A DNA stretch of 64,000 nucleotides from Streptomyces avermitilis MA-4680 = NBRC 14893 (lineage in GTDB: Bacteria > Actinomycetota > Actinomycetes > Streptomycetales > Streptomycetaceae), in NCBI RefSeq assembly GCF_000009765.2, contig NC_003155.5:5518001-5582000 (forward strand). The letters are read 5' to 3'. Within the stretch, counting starts at the first letter, position 1. The number at the start of each line of letters is the position of its first letter. Under the pieces are notes generated by a model that worked only from the letters and a program-made list of their open reading frames with translations, did no database searches and was not told where the DNA came from. The position numbers and the translations under genes were made by a program. Positions 1 through 8,701 of this stretch are shown here, one piece after another.

Positions 1-279
1 CCGGACGTACTGCGGCCCGACGTAGCCGTGGGCGGCGATCCTCAGGTACCAGACGGAGTCCCAGGAGTGCCCCAGCAGCCGCAGGGGGCTCTTGCCGCTG
101 GCCCAGGCGACGGCGGCGAGCACGAGAAACCCGCAGAGCCTGGCGGCGGCGAACAGCCCGAGAGCGGCGGCGGCCGTCGTGGGCAGACGGCGCGCGGCAC
201 CGGTCCGGCGGGCACCGCCGCCCGGGGGACCCTCGGGGTCTTCGACGGACGGGGCCGGAATGGTGAAGGCGTGGGTCAC
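1..279 (-). CDS. PIG-V-like membrane mannosyltransferase, N-terminal part only
   Basis: The first 93 codons of a gene running leftward out of the window. The start is a GTG at 277-279 behind a G-rich stretch. The predicted protein has a polar, Pro/Gly-rich leader of about 35 residues, a hydrophobic helix (about residues 38-58) and then the motif HSWDSVWYLRIAAHGY. An Asp followed by WYLxIAxxGY after the first helix is typical of PIG-V/GT-C glycosyltransferases, which use polyprenyl-phosphate sugars on the outer face of the membrane. I infer a mannosyltransferase-like enzyme. The catalytic context beyond residue 93 lies outside the window, so the donor and acceptor cannot be judged. Confidence 0.6.
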   Translation of the reverse strand, partial: MTHAFTIPAPSVEDPEGPPGGGARRTGAARRLPTTAAAALGLFAAARLCGFLVLAAVAWASGKSPLRLLGHSWDSVWYLRIAAHGYVGPQYVR

Positions 280-465
280 ACGGGAACTCTCTGTCCCCCC
301 AGGGGCTTGTGCGAGCTGTGCGCGCCCGTGCGAGTACCGCTGCCCCCTGCTCGGCGCGCCGCCGACGGATCGGCCGGGCGGGCTGGTAAGGGTGCGGCTT
401 CTCCGGCGGCCCGGCTCAGGCAGCGGAGCCGGCCCCGCAGCCGGAGCCGGCCTCGCGGCGGGGAG

Positions 466-1653
466 TCAGCCGCGCAGCGTGCCGAGGCGCTTCGCCGCCT
501 CCTCCAGTACGTCCGTGCGCTTGCAGAACGCGAAGCGGACGAAGGGGGCGCCCGCCTCGCGGTGGTCGTAGAAGACCGCGTTCGGGATGGCGACCACGCC
601 GGCCCGCTCGGGCAGCGCGCGGCAGAAGGCGAAACCGTCTCTCTCGCCGAGCGGCCGGATGTCGGTGGTGATGAAGTACGTGCCCGCCGGCCGGAAGACC
701 TCGAACCCCGCCGCCGTGAGCCCGGCCGCGAGCAGGTCGCGCTTGGCCAGCATGTCCGCGCGGAACGCCTCGAAGTACGTGTCCGGCAGCGCGAGCGCCT
801 CGGCGACGGCGTACTGGAACGGCCCGGAGGCGACATACGTCAGGAACTGCTTGGCCGAGCGGACGGCCGTGACCAGGCCCGGAGCCCCGGTCACCCAGCC
901 GACCTTCCACCCCGTGAAGGAGAAGGTCTTGCCCGCGGAGCTGATCGAGACCGTCCGCTCCCGCATCCCCGGGAACGTGGCGAGCGGCAGGTGCTCGGCG
1001 TCGTCGAAGACCAGGTGCTCGTACACCTCGTCGGTGACGACCAGCAGATCGCGCTCGACGGCCAGCTCGGCGATCGCCGTCAGCTCCTCGCGCGTGAGCA
1101 CGGTTCCCGTCGGGTTGTGCGGAGTGTTGACGAGCAGCAGCCGGGTCCGGTCGGTGACGGCGTCGCGCAGCTCGTCGAGGTCGAGGCGGAAGCGGCCGTC
1201 CTCGGGGTGCGGGCGCAGGGTGACCGGCACGCGGGTGCCGCCGGCCATCGCGATGCAGGCGGCGTAGGAGTCGTAGTACGGCTCGAAGGCGATCACCTCG
1301 TCGCCCGGTTCGAGGAGCGCGAGCAAGGTGGCCGCGATCGCCTCCGTCGCGCCCGCGGTGACCAGGACCTCGGTGTCAGGGTCGTACGTCAGCCCGTAGC
1401 GGCGCTGCTGGTGCGCGGCGATCGCGGTCCGCAGCTCGGGGACGCCGGGCCCCGGCGGGTACTGGTTGCCGCGGCCGTCGCGCAGCGCCCGCACCGCCGC
1501 CTCGCGGATCTCCTCGGGCCCGTCGGTGTCGGGGAAGCCCTGGCCGAGGTTGATGGCCCCGGTGCTCATGGCCAGGGCCGACATCTCGGCGAAGATCGTC
1601 GTCCCGAACTCGGCGAGCCGGCGGTTGAGGAGAGGGCGTGCGCTGGAGGTCAT
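466..1653 (-). CDS. PLP-dependent class I/II aminotransferase
   Basis: A 395-residue fold-type I aminotransferase. It has the N-terminal signature INLGQGFPD, a substrate-binding NTPHNPTG block and the PLP lysine in SSAGKTFSFTGWK. This set is typical of the MalY/DapC/kynurenine-oxoglutarate transaminase group. The start at 1653 is preferred over the ATG three codons upstream because the AGGA is correctly spaced from it, while the upstream ATG is directly next to its AGG. Substrate is uncertain: N-succinyl-diaminopimelate transaminase, methionine or aromatic aminotransferase are possible. It diverges from the gene at 1887 across a repeat-bearing gap. A kynA/kynU pair lies about 9 kb away but nothing links the two directly. 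Confidence 0.85.
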   Translation of the reverse strand: MTSSARPLLNRRLAEFGTTIFAEMSALAMSTGAINLGQGFPDTDGPEEIREAAVRALRDGRGNQYPPGPGVPELRTAIAAHQQRRYGLTYDPDTEVLVTAGATEAIAATLLALLEPGDEVIAFEPYYDSYAACIAMAGGTRVPVTLRPHPEDGRFRLDLDELRDAVTDRTRLLLVNTPHNPTGTVLTREELTAIAELAVERDLLVVTDEVYEHLVFDDAEHLPLATFPGMRERTVSISSAGKTFSFTGWKVGWVTGAPGLVTAVRSAKQFLTYVASGPFQYAVAEALALPDTYFEAFRADMLAKRDLLAAGLTAAGFEVFRPAGTYFITTDIRPLGERDGFAFCRALPERAGVVAIPNAVFYDHREAGAPFVRFAFCKRTDVLEEAAKRLGTLRG

Positions 1654-1740
1654 GGCCGCCATCCTGCGCCGAAGCTCTGGAGTTCCTCAACTCTGCTTTG
1701 CCACGTGAGACAGGCGGGCATGCCCCCGTCACGCAAGAAC

Positions 1741-1815
1741 ATGCAGGACGAACAGCAGAACAAACAGCAGGACGAACAGCAGCACGAAACAGCAGCATGA
1801 ACAGCAAGGCGAGCA
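1741..1815 (+). repeat. AACAGCAG-rich repeat in a divergent promoter gap
   Basis: Between two divergent genes lies a purine- and A-rich block made of degenerate AACAGCAG/GACG units on the plus strand, very poor in T and unlike the GC-rich surroundings. It could be read as a 19-codon Gln/Asp/Glu-rich peptide (ATG 1741, stop 1800), but there is no convincing ribosome site and the composition looks like a DNA repeat. If it is transcribed towards the gene at 1887 it would form an unstructured leader. Confidence 0.5.
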
Positions 1816-1886
1816 GGCAACGAGAACGCGCATGAGCGAGGCGCCCACGGGGGGTCGCTTCGGGGGAACGAAAGGAGGGTGACGCC

Positions 1887-2192
1887 ATGATCATCGGCAT
1901 CATCCTGGCGGTCGTCTGTGTCGTACTGGTGATGGTCTTCGTGGCCACCGACCGCGGCAACAAGAAGGCCGGGCTGCGGTCCGGCAGCCGGTCCGGGGGC
2001 TCGCGCCGCGGGGCGGGCGGCGACAGCGGCGGCAGCTGGTGGGCCGCCGGAGGAGCGGCCGACGGGTCCTCCGGCGGCCACCACTCGGGCGGCCACCACT
2101 CCTGCGGGGGCGGATCGTCGTGCGGCGGGGGTTCGTCCTGCGGGGGCGGCTCGTCGTGCGGGGGCGGAGGCGGATGCGGAGGGGGCAGCTGA
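1887..2192 (+). CDS. Small membrane protein with Cys/His/Gly-rich tail
   Basis: A 101-residue protein with a strong AAAGGAGGG ribosome site before its ATG. Residues 2-22 form one hydrophobic helix, followed by a basic Ser/Arg/Gly linker. The C-terminal third contains two HHSGG-type steps, then repeated SCGGGS units, ending GGGGGCGGGS. This gives six cysteines and four histidines in a flexible chain, which suggests metal or redox chemistry or cross-linking near the membrane. Streptomyces proteins of the TIGR04222 group also end in Cys/Gly-rich tails, but they carry a larger domain that is absent here. The function is unknown; the call rests on the ribosome site, membrane helix and codon bias. 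Confidence 0.7.
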   Translation: MIIGIILAVVCVVLVMVFVATDRGNKKAGLRSGSRSGGSRRGAGGDSGGSWWAAGGAADGSSGGHHSGGHHSCGGGSSCGGGSSCGGGSSCGGGGGCGGGS

Positions 2193-2237
2193 CACGGGGC
2201 AGCTGAGCTCCTCGGGGGAAACGCGCCGTCACGTGAG

Positions 2238-2276
2238 GAAGTGCCCGTCGGGACATCGGTTCCCGGCGGGCACTTC
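2238..2276 (+). terminator. 15-bp hairpin terminator after the Cys/His-rich gene
   Basis: Arms 2238-2252 and 2262-2276 pair over 15 positions with one G-U pair, around a 9-nt loop. The hairpin begins 46 bp after the stop of the small membrane protein gene. Confidence 0.75.
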
Positions 2277-2295
2277 GACGTGCCGGGGCGCATGA

Positions 2296-2329
2296 CCGAC
2301 ATATCGGGGCGTACGGCCGACATGTCGGC
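2296..2329. promoter_or_regulatory. Two CCGACAT-type palindromes 21 bp apart
   Basis: GCCGACATGTCGGC (2316-2329) is a perfect 14-bp palindrome. CCGACATATCGG (2296-2307) is an imperfect copy whose centre lies exactly 21 bp upstream, two helical turns. This geometry suits a dimeric repressor binding one face of the DNA. The regulator is unknown. Confidence 0.5.
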
Positions 2330-2606
2330 GCGCCAGGCGCGCGCCGTAGTTGAACAGTTGAGCTGTGGAGCCCTCGGGGGGATGGAAACCGCACGAAGTT
2401 GGGTAAAAACGCTGTGGTGGTGCCACCGTTCATGATTCCCTCTCAATCACCAACGCAGCCCCTCGGACGGCCTGCGGACATCTTTCACCGACCGGGTCTC
2501 CCGGACGTCCTGCCCGATGGGCTGACCGTGCCGATCCCCCAGTGCCGGCCGGGGGCGCGCCGGACCCACTCCCCCTTTGCCCTTTGCGTGCTAGCGGAGC
2601 CGATCC
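2330..2606 (+). other. Non-coding gap with an AT-richer island
   Basis: No convincing gene. The 2340-2460 stretch is clearly less GC-rich than the rest of the window and includes a TTGAACAG motif and a 17-codon frame at 2381-2434 with three Trp codons. That frame has a G-run touching its ATG and A-ending codons unusual for this genome, so it does not look translated. A small RNA or long leader of the following gene is possible. Confidence 0.4.
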
Positions 2607-3125
2607 ATGCTCACGACCCTGAACACCTCGTACACCGACACGTGCGCGGCCGACCTCGCCTGGACCCTGGGACGCGAGCCGCTGCCCGCCCTCGCCACCC
2701 TCGACCTCGAACTGGCGGGTGCGAAGCTCCAGATGAGGCTCCTCGGCGCCTCCCACCAGGTACTCCTGGAGGAGAAGCGGGGCAACTGTTCGGAGACTGT
2801 CGCCTGCATCTCCGGCAGCAGTACGCCGCTGCCGCTCGGCGTGGCCAAGCGGGTCGGCGACTGGGAGTACGAGTTCGCGGCCCGGGTGGAGGTGCTGTCC
2901 CCCGGCTCCTTCGCGGGCCGCGCCCAGGAATTGCTGGCCCTGGTCTCCGACCACCCCCACGGCCTGGCCGGCGTCTTCCCCGGCAGCCCGCACGCGTTCA
3001 CGGCACTGCTCGCCCAGCACCACGAGGGCCAGGTGCACTGGCGTACGTGGCACGCGTATCCGCAGGACGGCCAGTTGGTGGCGACGCGGACGCGGGTGGG
3101 GGCGCGGGTGAGGGCGACCTCGTGA
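2607..3125 (+). CDS. DUF2617 family protein
   Basis: A 172-residue soluble protein. The sequence, including LAWTLGREPLPALATLDLE and the closing WHAYPQDGQLVATRT, matches my memory of the actinobacterial DUF2617 family, usually found beside a spermidine synthase-like gene as here. The ATG has a GGAG seven bases upstream and a TAGCGG -10-like box just before it. No catalytic motif or signal peptide is visible. Its biochemical role is unknown; conserved linkage to the next gene suggests a shared process. Confidence 0.85.
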   Translation: MLTTLNTSYTDTCAADLAWTLGREPLPALATLDLELAGAKLQMRLLGASHQVLLEEKRGNCSETVACISGSSTPLPLGVAKRVGDWEYEFAARVEVLSPGSFAGRAQELLALVSDHPHGLAGVFPGSPHAFTALLAQHHEGQVHWRTWHAYPQDGQLVATRTRVGARVRATS

Positions 3126-3182
3126 GCGGATGGCAGGGGATGGTCACCCAGGCACCGGGCCGGATGCGGGCGGGCGTCAGTT

Positions 3183-3227
3183 CCACACGTGTGGGTGACG
3201 TAGCGCGCCGCAGGCGTGACGTAGCGT
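3183..3227 (+). promoter_or_regulatory. Leaderless promoter with palindrome and 11-bp direct repeats
   Basis: TAGCGT (3222-3227) sits seven bases before the GTG at 3235, so the transcript should begin at or near the start codon. Upstream are a perfect palindrome CCACACGTGTGG (3183-3194) and two copies of GTGACGTAGCG (3195-3205 and 3216-3226) spaced 21 bp apart. The second copy overlaps the -10 box, which suggests repression. Confidence 0.5.
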
Positions 3228-3234
3228 TCCCATC

Positions 3235-4881
3235 GTGATCGAACCGCACGCGCCTGCACCGCCCGGCGCCGCGCCCCCGTGGGGCGGCCAGAGCCGGCCG
3301 TGGCTGCCCGTACGGCCCGGTGTCGGACGGTTCTTCGTCCTGGCCGGCGTTTTCGTCTGCGCGGCCTGTGGACTCGTGTACGAACTCGAACTCGTCGCGC
3401 TCGCCTCGTACTTGATCGGTGACTCGGTCACCCAGGCTTCCGTCGTGCTCTCCGTGATGGTCTTCGCGATGGGCATCGGCTCGCTCGCCGCGAAGCGGCT
3501 GCGCCCGCACGCCGCCGCCGGTTTCGGCGCGATCGAGGCGGCGCTCGCGCTGGTCGGCGGCTCCAGCGCCATGGCGCTGTACGCGGTGTTCGCCTGGACC
3601 GGCGACTGGGGCGGGGTGTGGGCGGGCGGCCCCCGCTGCCTCCTCGTCGCCTTCTCCCTCGCCATCGGCCTGCTGATCGGCGCCGAAGTCCCCCTGCTGA
3701 TGGAGCTGATCCAGCGCATCCGGCGCCAGGACGCGGGCGGCGCGGTGGCGGACCTGTTCGCCGCGGACTACGTGGGCGCGCTGGTGGGCGGACTGGCGTT
3801 CCCGTTCCTTCTCCTGCCCCTGCTCGGCCAGTTGGAGGGCGTACTGCTCACCGGCACGGTCAACGCGCTGGCCGGCGGTGCACTCGTACTGGGGCTGTTC
3901 CGGCGGGACTTGACCCGGCGCGGCCGCTGGCTGCTGATCGTCGTCAACCTGGTCGTCCTCGGCCTGCTCGCCACGGCGGCGGTCCTGGTCGACGACTTCG
4001 AACGGGCGGCACGCCAGGCCGTGTACGGCAGGGACGTCCGCGTGGCCCTGCAGACGGGCGTCCAGGAGGTGGTGCTGACCGGCGGCACCCGCGGGCGCCC
4101 CCTCGACCTCTTCCTCGACGGCCGCCTGCGGGTCAGCGGCCATGACGAGCGCCGCTATCACGAGGCACTCGTCCACCCCGCGATGAGCGACGGCCGGCAC
4201 GCGCGCGTGCTCGTCCTCGGCGGCGGTGACGGCCTCGCGGCCCGCGAGGTGCTGCGGTACGCGGACGTGGCGCGGGTCGACGTGGTCGAACTGGACGCGG
4301 GCGTCGTACGGCTGGCCCGCCGCGACCCGGCCCTGTCCAGCCTCAACGCACACGCGTACGACGACCCGCGGGTGCACGTCGTGACGGCGGACGCGTTCTG
4401 CCGGCTGCGGCACACCCGTTCGGCGTACGACGTGGTGATCTCGGACCTCCCGGACCCGGGCATCACGGCGAGTACGAAGCTGTACTCGCAGGAGTTCTAC
4501 GGCCTGGTGAGCCGGGTGCTGGCCCCCGGCGGCCGGCTGGTGGTCCACGCGGGACCGGTCGCCTCCCGCCCCCGGGCCTACTGGACGGTCGAGGCGACCG
4601 TCCGGGCCGCGGGGCTGCGCACCGTGCCGTACCGCGTGGGCGGCCGGGACACGGGCTTCGCGGCGGGCCCCGACCGCTCGACCGACGCGTCCCGGGCACC
4701 GCGCGACTGGGGCTTCGTCCTCGCCTCCCGTACGGGCCCGGCCCTCAGCCTCGGCCCGGGCGGGCCGAGGCTGCGTACGCTCACCCGGGCGTCGCTGGCC
4801 GCGGACGCGCTGGACCCGGGCCGCGCCCGTCCGCCGGACGTGGCACCGTCGACGCTGGTGCACCCGAGGTACGCGGACTGA
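3235..4881 (+). CDS. Membrane-fused spermidine synthase-like protein
   Basis: A 548-residue protein with two parts. Residues about 30-255 hold roughly seven hydrophobic helices. Residues about 290-480 form a Rossmann methyltransferase-fold domain like spermidine synthase: [20 protein letters not shown], the cofactor loop [20 protein letters not shown] for the ribose contact, then VVISDLPDP. Soluble polyamine synthases lack the membrane half; such fusions are common in bacteria and their substrate is not established. No speD or other polyamine gene lies nearby, so aminopropyl transfer is only one possibility. The start has no ribosome site but a well-placed -10 box, so it is probably leaderless. 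Confidence 0.85.
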
Positions 4882-5018
4882 GCGGTCGTGGTGTTTCCCG
4901 CATCCGCATCTGCATCCGCTGCCACTCGCTGAGCGGTCGTACGCCTGCTCGCTAGGCCGACCGGGAAGCGGGCCGGGGCAATACCGCGATACGTGGGTGC
5001 GGTCCGGGCCGTGCTGGG

Positions 5019-5024
5019 TAGGCT
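5019..5024 (+). promoter_or_regulatory. -10 box TAGGCT of a leaderless gene
   Basis: TAGGCT lies eight bases before the ATG at 5033, which lacks a ribosome site. Confidence 0.5.
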
Positions 5025-5032
5025 CGGCTGAC

Positions 5033-5929
5033 ATGGAGCATGAGGTGTTCGTTCCGGTTCCTGCCGAGCGGCTGCGGGAGACGTTGGCCGACCCCGCCCG
5101 GGTCGCCCGGGCGGTACCCGGGCTTCAACAGGACGCGGGGACGCCGCCCGTCGCGGGGCGCCTGAAGGTGCGCGTCGGCGGCCACACGATCACCTACCGG
5201 GGTGCGCTGCGGATCGCGAGCCAGGAGGACGGTTCCTTCGCGGTCGAGGGTGACGCGACGGAGGCGCGGGGCGGCGGTTCCGTGAAGCTCGCCCTGACGC
5301 TGCGGCTGCGGCCGGCGCAGGACGGCACGACTCTCGCCTTCGACGGCACGGCGACGGCGGACGGCCGGGTGGCGGAACTCCCACCGGAGACGGTGACCTC
5401 GGCGACGACCCGCCTGCTGACCCGCTTCGCGGAGAACGTGGCGACGGCGACGGCGACGGCATCGCCGGAGGCGGAGGCGGAGGCGGAGGCGGAGGCGCCG
5501 GAACCCGCCGGTTCCGAGGTGACGTCCGATCCGGAGCCGGTGCCCGAAGCCGAGCCTGCGCCGCAAGCCGAAGCGGAGCCTGCGCCGCAAGCCGAAGCCG
5601 AGGCCCCCGCGTCCCCGCCGTCGTCCCCCGAGGAATTCGACGAGGAGGACGACCTCGTCGCCGAGGGCTTCGTGGGCGAGGGGGAGCCGCCCACCGATGG
5701 CTTCGTGGGGGAGAGCGGGCCCCCCGCCGAGGCGGCGCACGCGCGGCGCACGATGATCGGCCGCAGCGCGGAGGAGGTGGACCACGCGCCGCCCCGCGGC
5801 CGTTACGCCCCGGTCCCCGCGCCGGAGACGACCACCGCCGGAGCGACCCTCCGCTGGGCGGCCCCCGCGGCGGCGCTCGTGGTGGCGTCGGCGATCGTCG
5901 TGGGACGCGTCCTGCGCCGCCGCCGCTGA
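5033..5929 (+). CDS. CoxG/SRPBCC-like protein with C-terminal membrane anchor
   Basis: A 298-residue protein. Residues 1-140 resemble the CoxG/SRPBCC ligand-binding fold (MEHEVFVPVPAERLRETLADP, later RLLTRFAENV). A long Glu/Ala/Pro-rich low-complexity linker follows (about 145-215, with a perfectly repeated EPAPQAEAE unit), then an acidic stretch, then one hydrophobic helix and a terminal Arg cluster (VGRVLRRRR) that would sit in the cytoplasm. I infer a membrane-tethered START-like domain. There are no carbon monoxide dehydrogenase genes in the window, so the family name should not be read as function. The start is chosen for its -10 box and for matching the family N-terminus. Confidence 0.75.
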   Translation: MEHEVFVPVPAERLRETLADPARVARAVPGLQQDAGTPPVAGRLKVRVGGHTITYRGALRIASQEDGSFAVEGDATEARGGGSVKLALTLRLRPAQDGTTLAFDGTATADGRVAELPPETVTSATTRLLTRFAENVATATATASPEAEAEAEAEAPEPAGSEVTSDPEPVPEAEPAPQAEAEPAPQAEAEAPASPPSSPEEFDEEDDLVAEGFVGEGEPPTDGFVGESGPPAEAAHARRTMIGRSAEEVDHAPPRGRYAPVPAPETTTAGATLRWAAPAAALVVASAIVVGRVLRRRR

Positions 5930-5957
5930 CACCGGCCCCGCGAGGCCCCGCGCACCC

Positions 5958-6009
5958 GCAGGATGCCCCCGGCGCCCCGCAGGACGCCCCCGGCGCCCCG
6001 CAGACGCCC
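5958..6009 (+). repeat. 21-bp tandem repeat, 2.5 copies
   Basis: Two near-identical units (5958-5978 and 5979-5999) and a partial third lie just after the stop codon of the preceding gene. Confidence 0.7.
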
Positions 6010-6052
6010 CGCCGACGACAGGCCCCCTCGAGCCCCCAGTAGGGTCGCCTTC

Positions 6053-6841
6053 GTGAGTAACGACGAGATCACGCTGACCGCGGGCGACGCGGAAGTGGCC
6101 CTGGTACCGGGAAGCGGCGGACGCGTGCGCAGCCTGCGCGTCGGCGGGGTGGAACTGCTGCGGCAGGGCGAGCGCTACGGCTGCTTCCCGATGGTTCCGT
6201 GGTGCGGCCGGATCAGGGACGGCAAGTTCCGCAACGGCGCCACCCTCCACCAGATGCCCCTCAACTCCCCGCCGCACGCCATCCACGGCACCGCCAGGGA
6301 CGGCGCCTGGCGCGTCGCGCGCACCGGCAAGAACGAGGCCGTCCTCACGTACGACCTCGTCGAGCCGTGGCCCTACCCCGGCCGCGTCACCCAGATCGCC
6401 GCCCTGACCGAGGACTCCCTCACGCTCACCATGAGCGTGGAGGCGTACGACTCCTCGTTCCCGGCCCAGATCGGCTGGCACCCCTGGTTCAACCGGAACC
6501 TGGGGCAGGACGACGCACGCGTCGACTTCACCCCCGCCTGGCAGGAGGAGCGCGGCGCCGACCACCTCCCCACCGGCAACCGCGTCGCCCCCCTCCCCGG
6601 CCCTTGGGACGACTGCTTCGGCATGCCCGACGGCGTCCACGTCACCCTCAGTTGGCCCGGGCAGCTGGAGCTCACCGTCGCCTCCCGCGAGGAGTGGGTC
6701 GTCGTGTACGACGAACAGCCCGAGGCCGTCTGTGTGGAGCCGCAGACCGGCCCGCCCGACGGACTCAACACCCGTCCGCGCCTGGTCACACCCATCGAGC
6801 CGCTGGAAGCCACGACCACCTGGACGTGGCGGACGCTGTAG
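6053..6841 (+). CDS. Aldose 1-epimerase family protein
   Basis: A 262-residue galactose mutarotase-fold protein. It has the family's early substrate loop (GGRVRSLRVGGVELL), a PMVPWCGRIRDG segment, HAIHG with the expected histidine, IGWHPWF with the second histidine, and a Glu/Gln-rich end (VCVEPQTGPPDGLN) matching the catalytic glutamate region. It should interconvert sugar anomers or act on a phosphorylated sugar; the exact substrate is not predictable. The start is a GTG preceded by TAGGGT (6040-6045) at seven bases and no ribosome site, so the mRNA is probably leaderless. It lies immediately upstream of pyrE in the same direction, but pyrE has its own -10 box. Confidence 0.85.
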   Translation: MSNDEITLTAGDAEVALVPGSGGRVRSLRVGGVELLRQGERYGCFPMVPWCGRIRDGKFRNGATLHQMPLNSPPHAIHGTARDGAWRVARTGKNEAVLTYDLVEPWPYPGRVTQIAALTEDSLTLTMSVEAYDSSFPAQIGWHPWFNRNLGQDDARVDFTPAWQEERGADHLPTGNRVAPLPGPWDDCFGMPDGVHVTLSWPGQLELTVASREEWVVVYDEQPEAVCVEPQTGPPDGLNTRPRLVTPIEPLEATTTWTWRTL

Positions 6842-6862
6842 AGCCCGCCGCGCGGCGCCGTC

Positions 6863-6868
6863 TACCCT
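6863..6868 (+). promoter_or_regulatory. -10 box TACCCT before pyrE
   Basis: TACCCT is six bases before the pyrE ATG with no ribosome site between them, consistent with leaderless transcription independent of the epimerase gene. Confidence 0.5.
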
Positions 6869-6874
6869 GGCCGC

Positions 6875-7423
6875 ATGGATGACGTACGTGGCGCGCTGTT
6901 GCAGCAGATCAAGGACAAGGCCGTGGTGCACGGCAAGGTGACCCTCTCCTCGGGTCTCGAGGCCGACTACTACGTCGACCTGCGCCGCATCACCCTGGAC
7001 GGGGAAGCCGCGCCGCTCGTCGGACAGGTGCTGCTCGACCTCACCGCCGACCTCGACTTCGACGCGGTCGGCGGCCTGACCATGGGCGCCGACCCGGTCG
7101 CCGCGGCCATGCTGCACGCGGCCGCCGCGCGCGGCCGGCGCCTCGACGCGTTCGTGGTCCGCAAGGCCGCCAAGGCCCACGGCTTGCAGCGCCGCGTCGA
7201 GGGCCCCGAGATCAAGGGCCGCCGCGTGCTCGTCGTCGAGGACACGTCCACCACCGGCGGCTCCCCGCTCACCGCCGTGGAGGCGGTCCGGGAGGCCGGC
7301 GCGGAGGTCGTGGGCGTCGCGACGATCGTCGACCGCGCGACCGGCGCCGCCGAGAAGATCGAAGCGGGTGCCGGAGTCCCCTACCGCTTCGCGTACGACA
7401 AGGACGAGCTGGGCCTCGACTGA
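6875..7423 (+). CDS. pyrE: Orotate phosphoribosyltransferase
   Basis: A 182-residue type I phosphoribosyltransferase that makes orotidine 5'-monophosphate from orotate and PRPP, a late step of UMP synthesis. The PRPP-binding loop VLVVEDTSTTGGS is intact, as are the SSGLEADYYVDLRR and GADPVAAAM segments and the flexible-loop region VVRKAAKAHG. Length is normal for the short bacterial form. No other pyrimidine gene lies in the window. Confidence 0.95.
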   Translation: MDDVRGALLQQIKDKAVVHGKVTLSSGLEADYYVDLRRITLDGEAAPLVGQVLLDLTADLDFDAVGGLTMGADPVAAAMLHAAAARGRRLDAFVVRKAAKAHGLQRRVEGPEIKGRRVLVVEDTSTTGGSPLTAVEAVREAGAEVVGVATIVDRATGAAEKIEAGAGVPYRFAYDKDELGLD

Positions 7424-7437
7424 GCCCGCACCCGCGG

Positions 7438-7469
7438 TTGTCCACAGGGGGCGCGGGGAGTTTTCCACA
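7438..7469. promoter_or_regulatory. Pair of DnaA-box-like sites upstream of fba
   Basis: TTGTCCACA (7438-7446) is the Streptomyces DnaA-box consensus, followed 23 bp later by the one-mismatch copy TTTTCCACA (7461-7469) in the same orientation. There is no AT-rich unwinding region and no dnaA or dnaN, so this is not an origin. It could titrate DnaA or let it influence fba. Confidence 0.55.
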
Positions 7470-7589
7470 GGCGGGACCGTCGTGCCCGAGCATCCGGTCA
7501 CGTCTGGAAGGATGGGGACGACGATGACGTCGCCCCCCTAGGTCAGGGCCGTAAGCAACACGCCACCCGCACATACAAGGAGCGGTCAG

Positions 7590-8612
<1,023 letters not shown>

Positions 8613-8629
8613 CCCCGTTCTCACGCGCT

Positions 8630-8659
8630 GAGCCCGGCACCCGCTGAGGTGCCGGGCTC
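8630..8659 (+). terminator. Terminator of fba
   Basis: A perfect 12-bp inverted repeat (GAGCCCGGCACC at 8630-8641 pairing with 8648-8659) around a 6-nt loop, 18 bp after the fba stop and followed by TTCC. Confidence 0.9.
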
Positions 8660-8701
8660 TTCCGTGTCCGCCGGGCCCCGCTCTTCCGTATCCTCCGAAG
8701 C

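Noticed and set aside
28..1800. Long open frame on the plus strand (590 codons)
   Set aside because: It is antisense to the aminotransferase and mannosyltransferase genes, Arg/Gly/Asp-rich without domains, the usual mirror frame of GC-rich genes.
2381..2434. Trp-rich 17-codon frame resembling a trp attenuator leader
   Set aside because: The G-run touches the ATG, codons end in A unusually often, no terminator/antiterminator pair follows, and no trp biosynthetic gene is downstream.
2998..5034. 678-codon minus-strand frame
   Set aside because: Antisense to the DUF2617 and spermidine synthase-like genes, which have clear family motifs; the minus frame has none.
7438..7469. Replication origin
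   Set aside because: Only two DnaA-like boxes, no AT-rich unwinding region, and neither dnaA nor dnaN nearby; the gap simply precedes fba.
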